From positions 287,320-351,319 of the forward strand of contig VXAU01002503.1 of NCBI GenBank assembly GCA_013399695.1: a DNA stretch of 64,000 nucleotides, written 5' to 3'. The notes under the pieces were generated by a model. That model saw nothing but the letters and a program-made list of their open reading frames with translations, did not search any database and had not been told where the DNA came from. This DNA is from Formicarius rufipectus. Lineage: Eukaryota; Chordata; Aves; Passeriformes; Formicariidae. Each line of letters opens with the position of its first letter. Within the stretch, counting starts at the first letter, position 1. Position numbers and translations under genes: made by a program. Shown one piece after another: positions 36,597-48,835 of this stretch.

Positions 36597-37408
36597 TAAG
36601 GACGCTGTGGGCAGCTCCAGGAGAACACACGCCAACATCTGGGCGGAGGGGCCGCCACCGCTGCCACGGCGGCCGCCAAAGCTCCCCGTGGCTCCGTCTG
36701 CTTCGGGGACAATCCCGGCTCTCATGGAAACACACGGCTGACATCTGGGGGAACGGGAAGCAGCGGCGAGCGTTGTCCCAGCGACGGCGTGTCCCTCCGT
36801 CTGGTCCCCCACGGGCAGAGCCCTGGGATCGGCAGCTCGCCCCCCGCCCGGGGAATTCAAAGTCCAAGCGCAGGGCGCCTGATTGATGGGCCGGGTTCAA
36901 TGGGGAGGGATATGATTAATAAGTGTTATGGCCCCTTTGTCCCCGCTGTGCGGCTGTCAGGGCCGCTTAGCTCTGATGGGCGCTTTGATGACTCTATGGT
37001 CGGGAGTGAGCCACGGGCTTGATGAGGCTCAGCCAGCGGCAGGATGTTTGCTGCGAGCCCATTCTCCTCCCCTCGACAATAGCGGGGCCAGCCCGCATTG
37101 TGCGGGTTGTGGGAGCTGGAGTGGGCACTGAGGCTTGATTTTATTCCTGCCTCCTTCCATCCCATCACTGCACCCCCTCAGAGGATCCCTCATCCCGGTT
37201 GGCGGCTGGCTGTGCCAGGGGGAGGAGGGAAGGCTAGGAAATTGGGGCTCTTTCTTACAAATGCAAACGCAGGGGCTTTCAGGCTGGAATGTCACCACGG
37301 GCTGGAGCCGACAGGAAAGTGCTGCTTTGTGCCAAATATTTGTGTTTTGCAGCCCAGTGTGTTTTCTTTAGGGACTGTGCACCCTGGTGAGGGTCAGGCA
37401 CATGCTTT
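36597..37408. promoter_or_regulatory. GC-rich unique stretch with candidate element
   Basis: The left part (36620-36870) is CpG-rich (GCCGCCACCGCTGCCACGGC). The right part (36875-37120) holds GGGATATGATTAATAAGTG and GGCGCTTTGATGAC and looks like a developmental enhancer. No gene is visible. This is inferred from composition. Confidence 0.25.
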
Positions 37409-37650
37409 CATAGAATCACGGAATGGTTTGGGTTGAAAGGCACCTTTAAGTTCATCTCATTCTGCCCCCTGTCATGGGCAGAGACATCTTCCACTAGACC
37501 AGGTTGCTCCAAGCCCTGTCCAGTCTGGCCTCGGACACTTCCAGGGATGGGGCAGCCACAGATCTTCTGGGCAAACTGTGCCAGGGCCTGCCCACCCTCC
37601 CAGGGAAGAATTTTTCTTAACATCTAATCTAAACCTCCTCTCAGTTTGAT
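37409..37650 (-). mobile_element. CR1 LINE 3' end
   Basis: CATAGAATCACGGAATGGTT, TCATGGGCAGAGACATCTTC, CCAGGTTGCTCCAAGCCCTG, CACTTCCAGGGATGGGGCAG and AATTTTTCTTAACATCTAAT in order. Confidence 0.95.
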
Positions 37651-38701
37651 AGGAGTGTTCTGAGAGCTGTGCTTTAATGAGGTGTGCTGCTGGCTCACTC
37701 TGGGTGTGCAGGACATTTGTACACCTGCCCTGAGCCTTGGCCCCCTTCTCACACTTGGGCTGCTCATGGATCCTGAGGGCTCTTTGGGAAGCAGAATGTC
37801 GGGACTGTATCCTGCCTGCTCCAGCCTGGATCATCCTTGCCAAAGGTGCTTTGCAACAAGAGGTACCCACGCCAGCAGAAACCTTCTTCCCACGGTGCTG
37901 TCCTGCTGTTTGGGGCAAAACAATTCCTGAACGAGGAGCTCAGTCGTGTTCTTCTCCTGCTCCAACCTGGACACAGCCACTCTCTGCTTCCATACAGCTT
38001 CCAGCAGGTCTGGTGTGCAGAGAGGGGATGCTCTGTCCAGTACGGCTCATCGACTCCACCAGTTCCTTTCCCGCTGTTTCTCTGCCCTCTCTCATGTTTT
38101 AATAACGCTGCTGCCATCGAGATGAGCTGAAGCTGGAGCTTTGTGTGCGCAAAAGGCAACAAGAGTTCGTTTCCGAGCTGCTTTTATTTAGGTCGAGGGA
38201 AAAGGAGCGATGCCAGGGTAGCGCCGCACCCAGCACGGATCGATGCCGCTGTGTCCGGGCTCCGGGATGGACCCTCCGCCCACCAGTGATGCTCATGAGC
38301 CGGTCCCCTCCGTCCCGCGGGGCTCCCCCGGCTCTCTCCGGGATCCTCCGGGATGCTCGGGGCTGCCGCGGGTCGCTCGTGCCCCCTGCCGGCCCCTTCC
38401 CGATGTTTCCCGGTGCTTCCCAGTGTTTATGGAATGGTTTGGGTTGTTCCCGACGGAGCGGCATCGCCGGGCGCTCCTTCCCGGAGACGCAGACACCGCC
38501 CGGATCGTCCCGCGCTCATCTGATTTATTAAAAGCACCCGGAATTATTAAAGACACCCCTTGGCATAGCCCTGCTCTGGGGTTGGGGTGCTCTGCAGGAG
38601 CCCCGGAGAGCGTCGGGGAGGTGATGGATAGTCCTGAGCGGGGTCAGTGCTGGAGAGGGGAGCAGCTGCACACTTGTCTGCTGCCGTGGGAAAGCTGAGT
38701 C
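37651..38701. other. Non-coding stretch, CpG-rich in its right half
   Basis: 38190-38520 is rich in CpG and repeats of CCCGG, CCGGGATG and TCCCGG. It may be a minor CpG island. No gene recognised. Confidence 0.5.
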
Positions 38702-38947
38702 GTAGGATCACAGAATCGTAGAATCATGGAATGGTTTGGGTTGGAAGGGACTTAAAAGTCGTCTTGTTCCATCCCCTGCCATGGGCAGGGATACCTTCCA
38801 CTAGCCCACGTTGCTCCAAGCCCCATCCAACCTGGCATTGGACACTTCCAGGGATGGGGCATTTTTTGGGCGAAATGTTCCAGTGTCTCACCACCCTCAC
38901 AGGAAAGATCTTATTATTATTATTATTATTTAATCTAAACCTCCCAA
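38702..38947 (-). mobile_element. CR1 LINE 3' end containing a TTA microsatellite
   Basis: Three stacked terminal motifs (AGGATCACAGAATCGTAGAA, TCATGGAATGG) are followed by the usual reversed order through CACTTCCAGGGATGGGGCAT. At 38911-38932 an expanded TTA run replaces the normal TTCTTCCTAATATCTAATC junction. Confidence 0.95.
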
Positions 38948-39656
38948 TCTATGACGCTGTGATTGTTCCATGAATCTGCCCGAGCGGGGCTGCCTGAAAC
39001 TGTCCCTCCCCAGACCTGCTCCCTCAGTTTCCCCTCCTGCCAGGCAGCCAGCGTGGGCATCGCTGGACAGTGAGGGCGATGCACAGATCAGGTCGGGCAC
39101 TGTGACGTGCCCGGTTTTCCCTGCCCTCATCCCTCCTTGGCCCCTGCTGGCAGGAGGTCTGTCCCCATCGCTTCCCAGCAGTCCTGGGGCTGCTCTGCTG
39201 CACCCAGCTGAGCCGCTGAGGGTGCGGGCTGTGCTCGGACCCGCGGTGCACCGCAGCTTTCATCCACGAGAGGCCACTTTCCTCTTGCGTTTGCTGCTGC
39301 AGAGCCGGGAAAGGTTGGGAAGAGGGACACGCGAATGAGTCGGTGACAGCCCGTCCCTGGCTTGGGGCTGGATGTCTCCTCCAGGATGTGGCTGCCTGTG
39401 CTTTTCTACCCGAGCCCAGCCCCTTCCCAGCTTTTCTTCGCTGCTTCATGAGAGGAAGAGAGCAATTGGGAAGAAACTTCACTGGCATTTTTCTTTAGAT
39501 CGTAGCTCCTGCCTGGCTTGCTAAAATAACTCCTTTGGCATTCCAGGGTAGCAGAGAGAGCCAGGTGGGACTGGAAAAGCACAGACCAGCCTGGGGTTTG
39601 CATCCCACCTCCAGTTTCAGTGATGCCGGTCTCCTGATGTGGGAAAAACTCATCAG
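38948..39656. other. Non-coding stretch, no gene seen
   Basis: Unique GC-rich sequence with no exon signals recognised. Confidence 0.5.
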
Positions 39657-39739
39657 AGTCACAGAACGGTTTGGGTTGGAAGGGACCTTAAAGCTCATCC
39701 CATTCCAACCCCCTGCCATGGGCAGGGACACCTTCCACG
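39657..39739 (-). mobile_element. CR1 LINE 3' end fragment, left half of a tail-outward pair
   Basis: GTCACAGAACGGTTTGGGTT through GGGCAGGGACACCTTCCAC, then broken at 39740. Confidence 0.9.
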
Positions 39740-39835
39740 CTTCAAGAACCATCTGGATGCAAATCCCTGCACGAGCAGGGAGGCTGCACCAGGTCCACTG
39801 TGGTCCCTTCCAAACTTAACCCATTCTGTGATTCC
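39740..39835 (+). mobile_element. CR1 LINE 3' end fragment, right half of a tail-outward pair
   Basis: AAGAACCATCTGGATGCAAA, TGGTCCCTTCCAAACTTAAC and CCATTCTGTGATTCC belong to a different CR1 subfamily from the left copy, in the opposite orientation. Confidence 0.85.
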
Positions 39836-40514
39836 CACTGTGCCCTGCTGGGATAACCCCCCAGGATGGAGGGCAGCTCACCCCTTCGGTCCCAGAAACG
39901 ACGTGGCTTTGTGCTGAGGGGGTGACAAGGTGCAGCAGAGGCGACCAAAATTTGGGTGGCAAGACTTCAAAGCCTCAGGGCCACCCATGGCATGGGCTGC
40001 CTGGCAGGCTGCAGGGTCAGCTCTTGGCAGGGAGACAGGCTGGTTAATTGAAAAGGCGAATGTCCCAGGGCCCTGAGAGCCTCAGCTCACTCACAAAGGG
40101 ATGCTCTGCTCTGTCTTTCTCCTCCAGCCACGCAGCTGGATGGCAGCCCAGAAAGGCTTGTCCTAGCACAGGGCACCAGAGCTGGAAAAGCCACCTCCTG
40201 TCTGCAGGAAGGGAGCAGGACTGGGTGCTACGTGAGGGGCTGTGATCTCTCTCCCAACAGCCAGAGGAACAAGTGCAGCACCAGCCTTCCTGTGGTGTCT
40301 GGGCCTCCTTGTCAGCCCAAAGCAAGACCAGGACAAAGCTTTCTAAGCCACCTCTGTGCACAGTGTCTCACCTGTCCCTGAGATCCTACAGTGCTGAAGA
40401 GAGACCTGAGCCTCGTGCTCGCCCTGGGCTCTGCTTTCAGGGACAGCCTGAAACTCTCCTCAGTGTCCTTTGCCATCACATGCAGCTCTGTGGTGACCCT
40501 TGGGGCTTTGTCTG
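39836..40514. other. Non-coding stretch, no gene seen
   Basis: Unique sequence, no exon or repeat recognised. Confidence 0.5.
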
Positions 40515-41092
40515 TTTGTGGAGAAGGACCTGAGAGTCCTGGTGGGCAACCAGCTCTCCCTGAGCCAGCAGAGTACTGTGGGGGCCAAAAAACCTGCAGT
40601 GTTGTGCCCAGTTCTGGGCCCTCAGGACAGGAGAGATGTGGAGCTCCAGGAGCAGGTGCAGCAGAGGGTGACAAAGATGCTGAAGGGACTGAAGTATCTC
40701 TCTGATGAGGAAAGGCTGAGGAAGCTGGGGCTCTTCAGCCTCGAGAAGAGGTTGAGAGGGGACTTCATCAATGTCTGGCAGTGTCTGCAGGGAGAGGCAG
40801 AGGATGGGCCAGGCTCTGCTCGGGGGTGCCCAGCAATGAATGGCACAAGAGGCAATGGGCAGGAACTGATGCCCAGGATGTTCCAGCTGAACATGAGAAA
40901 GAAATTCTTTCCTGTGCAGTGACCAAGCACTGAACAGATTGCCCAGAGAGGGTGTGGAGTGTCCCTGAGTGGAGATATTCCAGAACCATCTGGACACAAT
41001 CCTGCCATGTGTTCTGGAATGGCTCTTCTTGAACAAGGAGGTTGGACCAGATGACCCACTGTGGTCCCTTCCAACCTGACCCATTCTTTGAA
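40515..41092 (+). mobile_element. CR1 LINE, longest copy, with ORF2 C-terminal remnant
   Basis: About 580 bp. The left end still translates as VEKDLRVLVGNQLSLSQQS, the C-terminal end of the CR1 reverse-transcriptase ORF, then diverges. The 3' UTR follows: GGAAAGGCTGAGGAAGCTGG, GGCTCTTCAGCCTCGAGAAG, GAGGGGACTTCATC, AGAAATTCTTTCCTGTGCAG, ATGACCCACTGTGGTCCCTT and CCAACCTGACCCATTCTTTG. It is 5'-truncated and inactive. Confidence 0.93.
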
Positions 41093-41599
41093 ATCCTGCT
41101 CGGGAGCAGAAGGAGGTTGGGCTGTTGCTGGTGCTGTGGTAGAGAGCAACACCCCCATCCTCCTGACTCCTGCCTTCTCCTCTCCTGAGCTTCCCCCTGT
41201 GCCAGCATGTTCATTACTTAGGAGCTGATTCCCCTATTTCTGCCACTGCACTGCAACGGCCAGTCAATATCTCAATCAGTGTGAGTAATACCAAAGTACC
41301 TCTTGGCACTGTTATTGTTCCCCACTTGGTAAAGGTTTATGGCATTTGATTTCATAGCAGCTTTCCTGCTGCAAGAGCCTCAAGCCAGCCCTTTACTTTA
41401 GCTGTATTAATTCTCCTGGGTCAGCCCTGCTTATATTTTCCTTTTAATTGAACATTCTTTTCCTGTCTCACTTTTGCATATTCAGCCTTGATTTGCTTCC
41501 AGTTTTGCAAGGAATGAAAAGAATGAATATGGCACTGGCTGACTCAGGGGCAGCACTTGTGAGACAGACCCACCTTCAACTGAAGGAGAGGAGTGAAGT
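41093..41599. other. Non-coding stretch between CR1 copies
   Basis: Unique AT-richer sequence. No gene. Confidence 0.5.
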
Positions 41600-41822
41600 G
41601 GAAGGTCTCAGTGGAAAATGGAAAAGATGCCAGTTCCTGATGGCACTGGCACAGGTTGCCCAGAGAAGCTGTGTTTGCCCCATCCCTGCAATTGTCCAAG
41701 GTCAGGTTGGACAGGGCTTGGAGCAACCAGGGCTGGTGGAATGTGTCCCTGCCCTTGGCAGGGGGTGGAACTGGATGAGCTTTAAGATCCTCTCCAACCC
41801 AAACTATTCCATGATTCTATGG
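41600..41822 (+). mobile_element. CR1 LINE 3' end
   Basis: CACAGGTTGCCCAGAGAAGC, GTCCAAGGTCAGGTTGGACA, AGGGCTGGTGGAATGTGTCC and the terminal CCATGATTCTATGGG. The left edge is approximate. Confidence 0.93.
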
Positions 41823-42793
41823 GAACAAGTCAGAGAGAAGTGAGAGCACTTCACTTGGAGAGAGCTTTGCCTTCTCTGGTCTGAGGCCTCTGCCCTCAGG
41901 TCCCAGGATGCTGGAGTTGCTTGATAGAGCAACCTGGCCCAGCAGGCAAGCAACATGTGCTCCTTCAGATCCCAGTCCAGGGCCAGCACTGGGACTGGTT
42001 TCATTTGGAAGCCTCTCCTTGGCTTTAGCAGCATTTTGGTGGGAGGGTAGGGGAGGGGGGTGCTGCTCCAGACCCCACAGCCCTTGCTCTTCCCTGTCAG
42101 GTGACTTTGCTCAGACCACCTGGGCTGGGAGAAAACCTGTTCAGGAAGGATTAGCTTGGCTATTGTTTGGTTTTTGACTGGTGTGGTGCTCTGGCTGGAG
42201 GGGAGGAAGGGTATCAGTGGGATGTGAGAGCTGTGGGCTGGTTTCTGAGCAGGGCCCAGCACCAGCAAGCTTGGCTTGGCTTCATTTGCTATAATAAGCA
42301 TAAAAACAATTAATCCTCATGCCCTGCCAGGGAGAAGTGATGGGCTCTGCCAGCCTCTCTCAGGCTGAGGTCAGCCCTGCTGCAGCTTGCCTTGGAGCTA
42401 TCAGCATCCAGGAGGGAGACATCTCCTCCTTGCCACAGAGATATCCAGGGCACTGATGGTTTCCAAAAGTGGATTTGACTGACTGAATTATAAAGCCAAA
42501 ATAGAGCAAGTTTCTTGTAACAAGTCCTGCTTGACTAGACTGTGAGCAAGCCCTGGGCACACCTCTGGTCCCAGGCCTGAGCTTTGATTGGAACTGCTAC
42601 ACCAGGAGCAGCAAGACAGATTTGCTTCCTTTGCCTCCCCACCATCAAAGCCTCTGGATTAAAACTTCAGCCTCGGGTCCATTTCTGCACTCTTTTGGCA
42701 CATTTGGCTTCAGTTTTACCTTATTGACTGTCCATATAAGATGGGATCACGCCCAGATCTGACAGTGCTGCAACACAGCATCTTATTCCTGAC
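41823..42793. other. Non-coding stretch, no gene seen
   Basis: Unique sequence, no exon or repeat recognised. Confidence 0.5.
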
Positions 42794-42990
42794 CATAGAA
42801 TCCCTGAATGGTTTGAGTTGGAAGGGATCTTAAAGCCCATCTTGTTCCACCCCCTCTGCCATGGACAGGGACACCTTCCACCAGCCCAGGTTGCTCCAAG
42901 CCCCATCCAGCCTGGCCTTGAACACTTCCAGAGATGGAGCAGCCACAGCTTGTCTGGGAAACCAGTTCCAGGACCTCACCACCCTCAACT
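42794..42990 (-). mobile_element. CR1 LINE 3' end
   Basis: CATAGAATCCCTGAATGGTT, GCCATGGACAGGGACACCTT, AGGTTGCTCCAAGCCCCATC, AACACTTCCAGAGATGGAGC and GACCTCACCACCCTCAA in order. Confidence 0.95.
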
Positions 42991-44369
42991 GATGCTCTTT
43001 ACAGCCCTGGAAGGGGGTGAGGAGAGCCAGGAGCCCTCCTTTGAGTGGGAGCAGAGTGCTGGTGGCTGCAGACAGTTCATCCAGCCCCAGCTCAGCCCTG
43101 TCTCCAGGGTCTCCTTCCTGCCCAAATCTGCACCCTGGCCACTCTGCTGTTGCTGGCAGAGGCTGTTGACTTCCCTGCAGTGCTGGTGCCAGGTCAGGGG
43201 TGCCCCAGCCCCCAGCTGCCTTCCAGGGACCCCAGGGCTGCCTGGCTGTGAATGCACACACTGTCCAGGCTGCCTGTGCCTTGGCACGGGCACAGTGACC
43301 CAGCCAGGCCATGAGGAGCTGCTCAGCTCTAAGATCCCAGCAAGGAGCTGCTCTCCCTCGTGAATGGCCTGGCTCCTCAGCCAGGATTATGTGTCTGAAC
43401 AAGCCCTCAGCTCGGGAGCAGCTGTTTTCCAGCTATTGCCTAACAAAGAAAACTTTCATGGCTCCAGAAAAAGAGCAGGACTGGGTTTTTCTGTAGCAGC
43501 CATCTGACCTGAGAGCAGCAGGGCTTTAGGAACACACCGAGGGACCAAGCTGCTCCTCATGTGTGTGGTCGCTCACACCCTGCCACGAGCACCACCCCAC
43601 GCCACAGCATTGCCCCCACGGAGCAGGGACCCACGGGCATGACCAGGCAATGCCTTCCCTTTGGCACTTTTCTCCCTGCCTGCCTTAAAACACTTCCAGG
43701 CTTTCCCACTGACCCCGGACATTGCACCAGCCCACCACGAGCTGCCTGTGCCGTCAAAGAACCAAGAGCCCAGCCCACCTGGAGCTGTGAGATTTGGTTT
43801 CTCCCCGTGGGTTCGCGTCTTTCCCCTTGAAGATTTCACTCTTTCCTCTCCCCTCTGCTTCTCCCCCGTTTCCCAGATGAAGCACAGCAGAGAACAGACA
43901 GTCTGCAAGCGCCTGAGTCAGAGCTGCCTAATGGATGAGGCGGCAATTCACTGAAAGCACTTTGTTTAATTGAAAGGCTCTGCCTGTTGCTGCCAAAGGG
44001 AGGCAGAATGTGGTTCCCCTGACAGGTCCTAAGTAGCTGACACGATATATGGAGGCTCAGGCCCCAGCCCTGCTGCGTTCAGCTCCTTGGCTCTCCTCCT
44101 GCTCCCTGCAGCAAGCTGAGTTGCCTTGGCAAGACAGTGGTACCTTGGCAGGATGGGGGGACCTTGCCAGGTGTCTCTTCCCACAGCTGCCCCCTGGCTC
44201 TGCATTCAATAGGCAGATTCATGCCCTGCCGAAGGGGGGGTTGACTGCTCCCCTTTGGGTGCAGCAGCTTGGGGGGTGTGAAGGAGGCTGCGTCCTGCTG
44301 GGAAGATGCTCTCCCTGCTCTCTGCACCTCAGGCTGGATTGGCAGAGGAGGTTAGGGGGGGAGAACATC
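42991..44369. other. Non-coding stretch, no gene seen
   Basis: Unique sequence. A 181-codon open frame runs out of the CR1 copy and shows no domain. Confidence 0.5.
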
Positions 44370-44440
44370 TTTATGGAATCATGAGATGGTTTGGGATGGA
44401 AGGGACCTTTAAAGGTCATCTAGTCCCACTCACCCTGCAA
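44370..44440 (-). mobile_element. CR1 LINE terminal fragment
   Basis: TATGGAATCATGAGATGGTT, GGATGGAAGGGACCTTTAAA and GGTCATCTAGTCCCACTC, then lost. Confidence 0.88.
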
Positions 44441-44784
44441 GAAGATTTTTTTCCTCTGATTTTTCTCTCTTGCTTTGTCACTTTTTGTTGACACCAGGCC
44501 TTTTCTTTGGATTCAGCACTCTGCAGTTTATCCGGCAGACAGATCCAGGGAAAGGAGGATTCTGTAAAGTCCACTGGACACCAGCTGGACAGGGGCACTT
44601 GGAGGGCACGTTGCCCTCCTCCATCCACCCTCTTTAACCACACTGCTGGACCTTCAGCTGGCAATTCCTTGGCAGTGCACTCCAGGGTGCTTTGCCTGAG
44701 GACTCAAAGCCTGGGCTGGTACATCCCTGTGAGGGATTCCTAACAACCCTCCACTCGTTCCCTGGTCAGGAGGCAGAGAGCAGC

Positions 44785-44833
44785 CTCAGCTCCTGGTCTC
44801 CTGCCCCCTCAGCTCCTGGTCTCCTGCCCCCTC
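44785..44833. repeat. 23-bp unit in two exact copies
   Basis: AGCTCCTGGTCTCCTGCCCC plus CTC occurs at 44788 and again at 44811 with no difference, a recent tandem duplication. Confidence 0.95.
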
Positions 44834-46027
44834 TCCTTTCATGACCTGCAGATGTCAAGCTGGGAATGTGTTCCCATGTCTTCAGTGCCCTCCTGCCTGC
44901 CCTGCCACGCCAGCTGCTGAACCACCAGGACTCCCCCAAAGCTCCAGCCTCTCTGGGGCAGCATCCTCAGTGCCACCTGCAGTTGACACCAGGAGAAAGG
45001 CAGGATGAAGGGCTGGGTGCCCTGCTCTGTCTCAGCAGCATCCCTTTGCTTGCTGTGCCAGGGGAGAGCAGGCAGGAAGAGGTTAACCCAGGCTGAGTCC
45101 CTGCTCTGTGTGTGTGCAGAATAATGAATGCAGAGGGAGCTTTGGGGAGATTCAGAGCGAAGCAGCATCGCCCCAGTGCTGGCTCCTCTCAGCTTGGCAC
45201 CAGGAGGATGAAATATTTCCTGGTCATTCTGTGTGTGTGACTCACAAATTGACTTTCAGATAGAAGAAATCTTTTAAGAGCCGATAGTTTCGATGTCTTT
45301 TCTTTTTTTTTTTTTCTTCCCTCTCCCTTTTTTTTCTTGCCCACGCTAATGGCAACAGCAGCAGCTGCATTAACTGTTTTGGATAAAATTCAACACAAAA
45401 GCCTCTATCTCCTGGAGAGTTTGGCCCAATAAATCCTGCTTTAAGTATGAAATGGGTTTAGGGGAACCCTTTGTGAAACCACAATTGAGGAGGGCTGGGT
45501 CCCTCTGTGCCCGCTGCCTCAGAGGGCACCACGCAGCCCTTTTGGCACAGGGGCTCAGGGAAGAGGAGCTGAGCAGAGGCTTCAGCAGCTTTGCAGGGGT
45601 TGCCAAGGGCCCTCGGAGGGACTGTTAAAACCTTGGCTCCTTGCTTCTCCAAAAAGGAGAGGGAGAAAGGAAAAAGCTGGATCCCTGCATGCCCTGAATC
45701 TTAATCTCCTCCCTTTCAGCTCGAGTCCTGCTTCCCAGCACCATCCGTGTTTTCCTTTAAGGAGGGCTCCTGGAAGCTGGGTGTCCTTGTGGCACTTGCC
45801 AGTGCCAGGGATGGTGGCTCAAGCCCATTGCAGGATGGTTGGTGCTCATTTCTCCTGCAGCCCCTGGCATCCAGGGGCACAGCTGGGGCCCCCTGGGATC
45901 CCCAAACTCCCAGAACAATGTGTTCCACAGGGCAGGGGATTCCATCAGAAGGGACTGGGACATCCCTGGCTGTGGGAGCTCACAAGTTCCTGGTGGTGAA
46001 AGGAATTTGTGGTGGAAGGAAATGGGA
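44834..46027. other. Non-coding stretch with CT-rich tract
   Basis: Contains a poly-T/C run at 45298-45340. Otherwise unique, no gene. Confidence 0.5.
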
Positions 46028-46196
46028 TATAGGTTGCCCAGAGAGGCTGTGGATGCCCATCCCTGGGAGTTTTCAAGGCCAGGTTGGACCAGGGCTTGGG
46101 ACAACCATGTCTGGTGAAGGGTGTCCCTGCCCGTGGCAGGGAGTGGAATTAAAGGGTGTTTAAAGTCCCTCCCAACCCAGTCCATGATTCTGTATT
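46028..46196 (+). mobile_element. CR1 LINE 3' end
   Basis: TATAGGTTGCCCAGAGAGGC, TTTTCAAGGCCAGGTTGGAC, GGTGAAGGGTGTCCCTGCCC and the terminal CAGTCCATGATTCTGT. Confidence 0.93.
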
Positions 46197-48647
46197 TCTC
46201 TCAGGCAAGATTCTGTGGAAGAACAGGGCTGGGTTGTCAGCACTGAGTGTTTTTTCCAATAAAGGTTGAGCTAAATTTGACACGGAGAGAGTTCTGATCT
46301 CAGGGACAGTGACATCCTTCAAGTTGCCTTGACACAGGGTGGCCACCTGGGGAGAAAACAGGCCTTACCAGGTAGGAAGTCTAAACAAAAATAGCTGAGG
46401 GCAAGCTGGGGCAACCCAGGGAACCCCATGATGGGAAGTGGTGAGATGAGAGCAGAGACTGGGAACATCCAATTTCAGCTGTTAAAACCCCCAGCATCCC
46501 TTACGTAAGAACATGTGTCTCTGGGCTGAGAAATTATCTGGTATCTAAACCAGGAAAGGCTCTCTGGTCCTGCCCAGAATACTCTGCAGCCCCGCTTTGC
46601 TGTATCTGTGGCTCTCCTGTCAAATCCTGCCCCAGGCACCAGCAGTGTCCAGGTGTCTGAGTGCTCTCCCTCGTCACCACCTAAGCATTGGAGAGCTGAA
46701 ATTTTTGCTGCATGGGAATGACAAAAATTGCTTTGGTTGCACTTTCTCTCCAGCTAATCCAATTTGTCTCCTTACTGCTTTCAAATGCCTTTTAAGGATT
46801 CCCAGCAATGTATTAGAGAAATCCATTTGCCAAGATGCAGCGAAGAGGGGCATTTTTATTTTACAGTTATTAGGGGGTGACAAGGTAAGTAACTCGGGGA
46901 AGATTGATCACCCAGCTAAGCATTTTTACTTTCTCAATTAATCCTGGCATGATTGTAATAAATCCAGGAGTGGGAGTAATTAGATGTGAACGGACCCCAC
47001 TTCCTTTTGCTGCTGCGTGTCAGGGGTAATGGATAGAGACATCTTTCTCTTGGAAGTGGCCTAGGGAGACGTCCAGTTAGATGGGATTTCTGGAAGGAAA
47101 GATAGATGTCAGGGGCCAGTGTTCAGTTTTTCCTCAATGGAGAACAGATTTATGCTATCAATCCACATTAAGAAGACTTCATGCCTACATAGAAATCCAG
47201 CAGGAGTAATTCAATTAGCCCTGTGCACTTTTTAAGATGGGATTTGATAATGGAGGATCATTTGCCCCTGAAGTTCACGCTGAATTTTCTTTCTGCTTCT
47301 TTTTCTCTTTTCTTTTTTTTCTTTTTTTTTTTTTTTTTTTGATTAAAAGAGTCATTGTGGTTCACTGGATGCTTTTGTCCCCAGGCTGAGAGGTTGCTAG
47401 GTTAAGTCCTAAACCATGCTGGAGGTTCATGGCCACTGAAACACAGCAAGATGGCACCTGTATGAGTGTGTGTTGCTCTGATCTGCTGTATATGGACACA
47501 AAACAACCCTGTTCCCTGCGTGACTGCAGCCCTTCATCTCATGCCATCATAGACCAGGGTGCCACCGGCCAGGCTGAACCTCTCCTACCCTGTTATTACA
47601 GCTCAGAACACTCAGTGGTTTTGGCTCTTATACTCAGTCTCCTGCAGTCACGTGAAGATGTGCAAATTCAGCATAATTTGCTGCTTTTAAAGCTGAGGGT
47701 TTAGGATCACGCCGTGGAGAAGAGCTTGGATCCCAGTAGCTCCTAAATCTTCAGGCAAAACTGTCATCTCAGAAGATTAGCTTTAAATTTTTCACTCAGT
47801 TTAAGGCTGCCATCCTGATCTGGGGAGGAAGAGGCTGACTTCTTGAATTTGTGTCTAGAGGATGTGACAGATCCCCGTGCGTTTCTTGTTTTCCCCCATA
47901 ACTAATGGGAAAGGGCTTTGCAGGTCTCTGCCACACACCAGCTACTGATCCAAGTGGTCCTGTCCCCCACCGCTGCAGAGGGACAGCAGCTCTCTCTGAC
48001 TCCCCCTGGATGCTGCAGAGCCCATCATGGCCAAAGTGAAGTTGCTGGGGACTCAGTGGGATGAAGCCCCTCCGTGTGGGTCCTCTGACAGGGAGCTGCT
48101 CCCCAGCCCTCAGCCCAGCTCCCACTGAGATCTCATTAATAGATTTACTTATTTGAAAGTCATTATACAGGCAGACAGCCTCATAGATGGAGGATCCCAG
48201 GGGCAACTTGTTAGCAGCTGCTCTGTAGCTACATCAAGAGATTTTCTAACAGTACACAAAAGACATTTGACAATGTCAGAAACCACCGAGAGGGATTAAC
48301 TTAAAAGAGAAAGAGGGGGGGGGTGAAAAAAAGCACATTAAAACATGTCTTGGAGCTTATCAGAGATGGAGCAGAAAAACCAGCCAGTGGGGTGTAGAGA
48401 CAACCAGTGAAGAAACCAGGGGCCAGCCCAAGCAGGAATGGGGATGCTGTTTCCCACCCCTGGGGAAGTATTTCCGATCAATGTCGGGGCTGCCTTTGCT
48501 CTGCCAGGGTATTCACACAGGGCTTTTATTTGCTTTAAAGGCTTGGCTTAAAATCCTGTGGGTTTCCTGCTCTGACGTGTGTGCCACAGCAGTGTGAGTG
48601 ACAGGCTCTGCCCTGGGCCTTGTGCTGGGCTCAGAGGAGAGGGGAGC
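46197..48647. other. Non-coding stretch with candidate conserved segment
   Basis: 46660-47300 is unique, AT-rich and contains CTCAATTAATCC and GAGTAATTCAATTAGCCC. A poly-T tract (47313-47340) follows. No gene seen. Confidence 0.5.
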
Positions 48648-48835
48648 ACAGAATCGCAGGGTAATGGCTCGGTTTGGCTTGGAAGGGACCTTAAAGCTCA
48701 GCCCATTCCACCCCCTGCCATGGGCAGGGGCATCTTCCACTAGACCAAGCTGCTCCAGCCTGATGCTTGAACACTTCCAGGAATGGGGCAGCCAGAGCTT
48801 CTTTGGGCAACCTATATCCCATTTTCACCTTGTTC
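48648..48835 (-). mobile_element. CR1 LINE 3' end
   Basis: CACAGAATCGCAGGGTAATG, CTTGGAAGGGACCTTAAAGC, GCCATGGGCAGGGGCATCTT and AACACTTCCAGGAATGGGGC in order. Confidence 0.94.

Noticed and set aside
40500..40922. 140-codon plus-strand open frame as a possible gene
   Set aside because: It is the decayed C-terminal part of the CR1 ORF plus 3' UTR. It has no catalytic domain left and is not a host gene.
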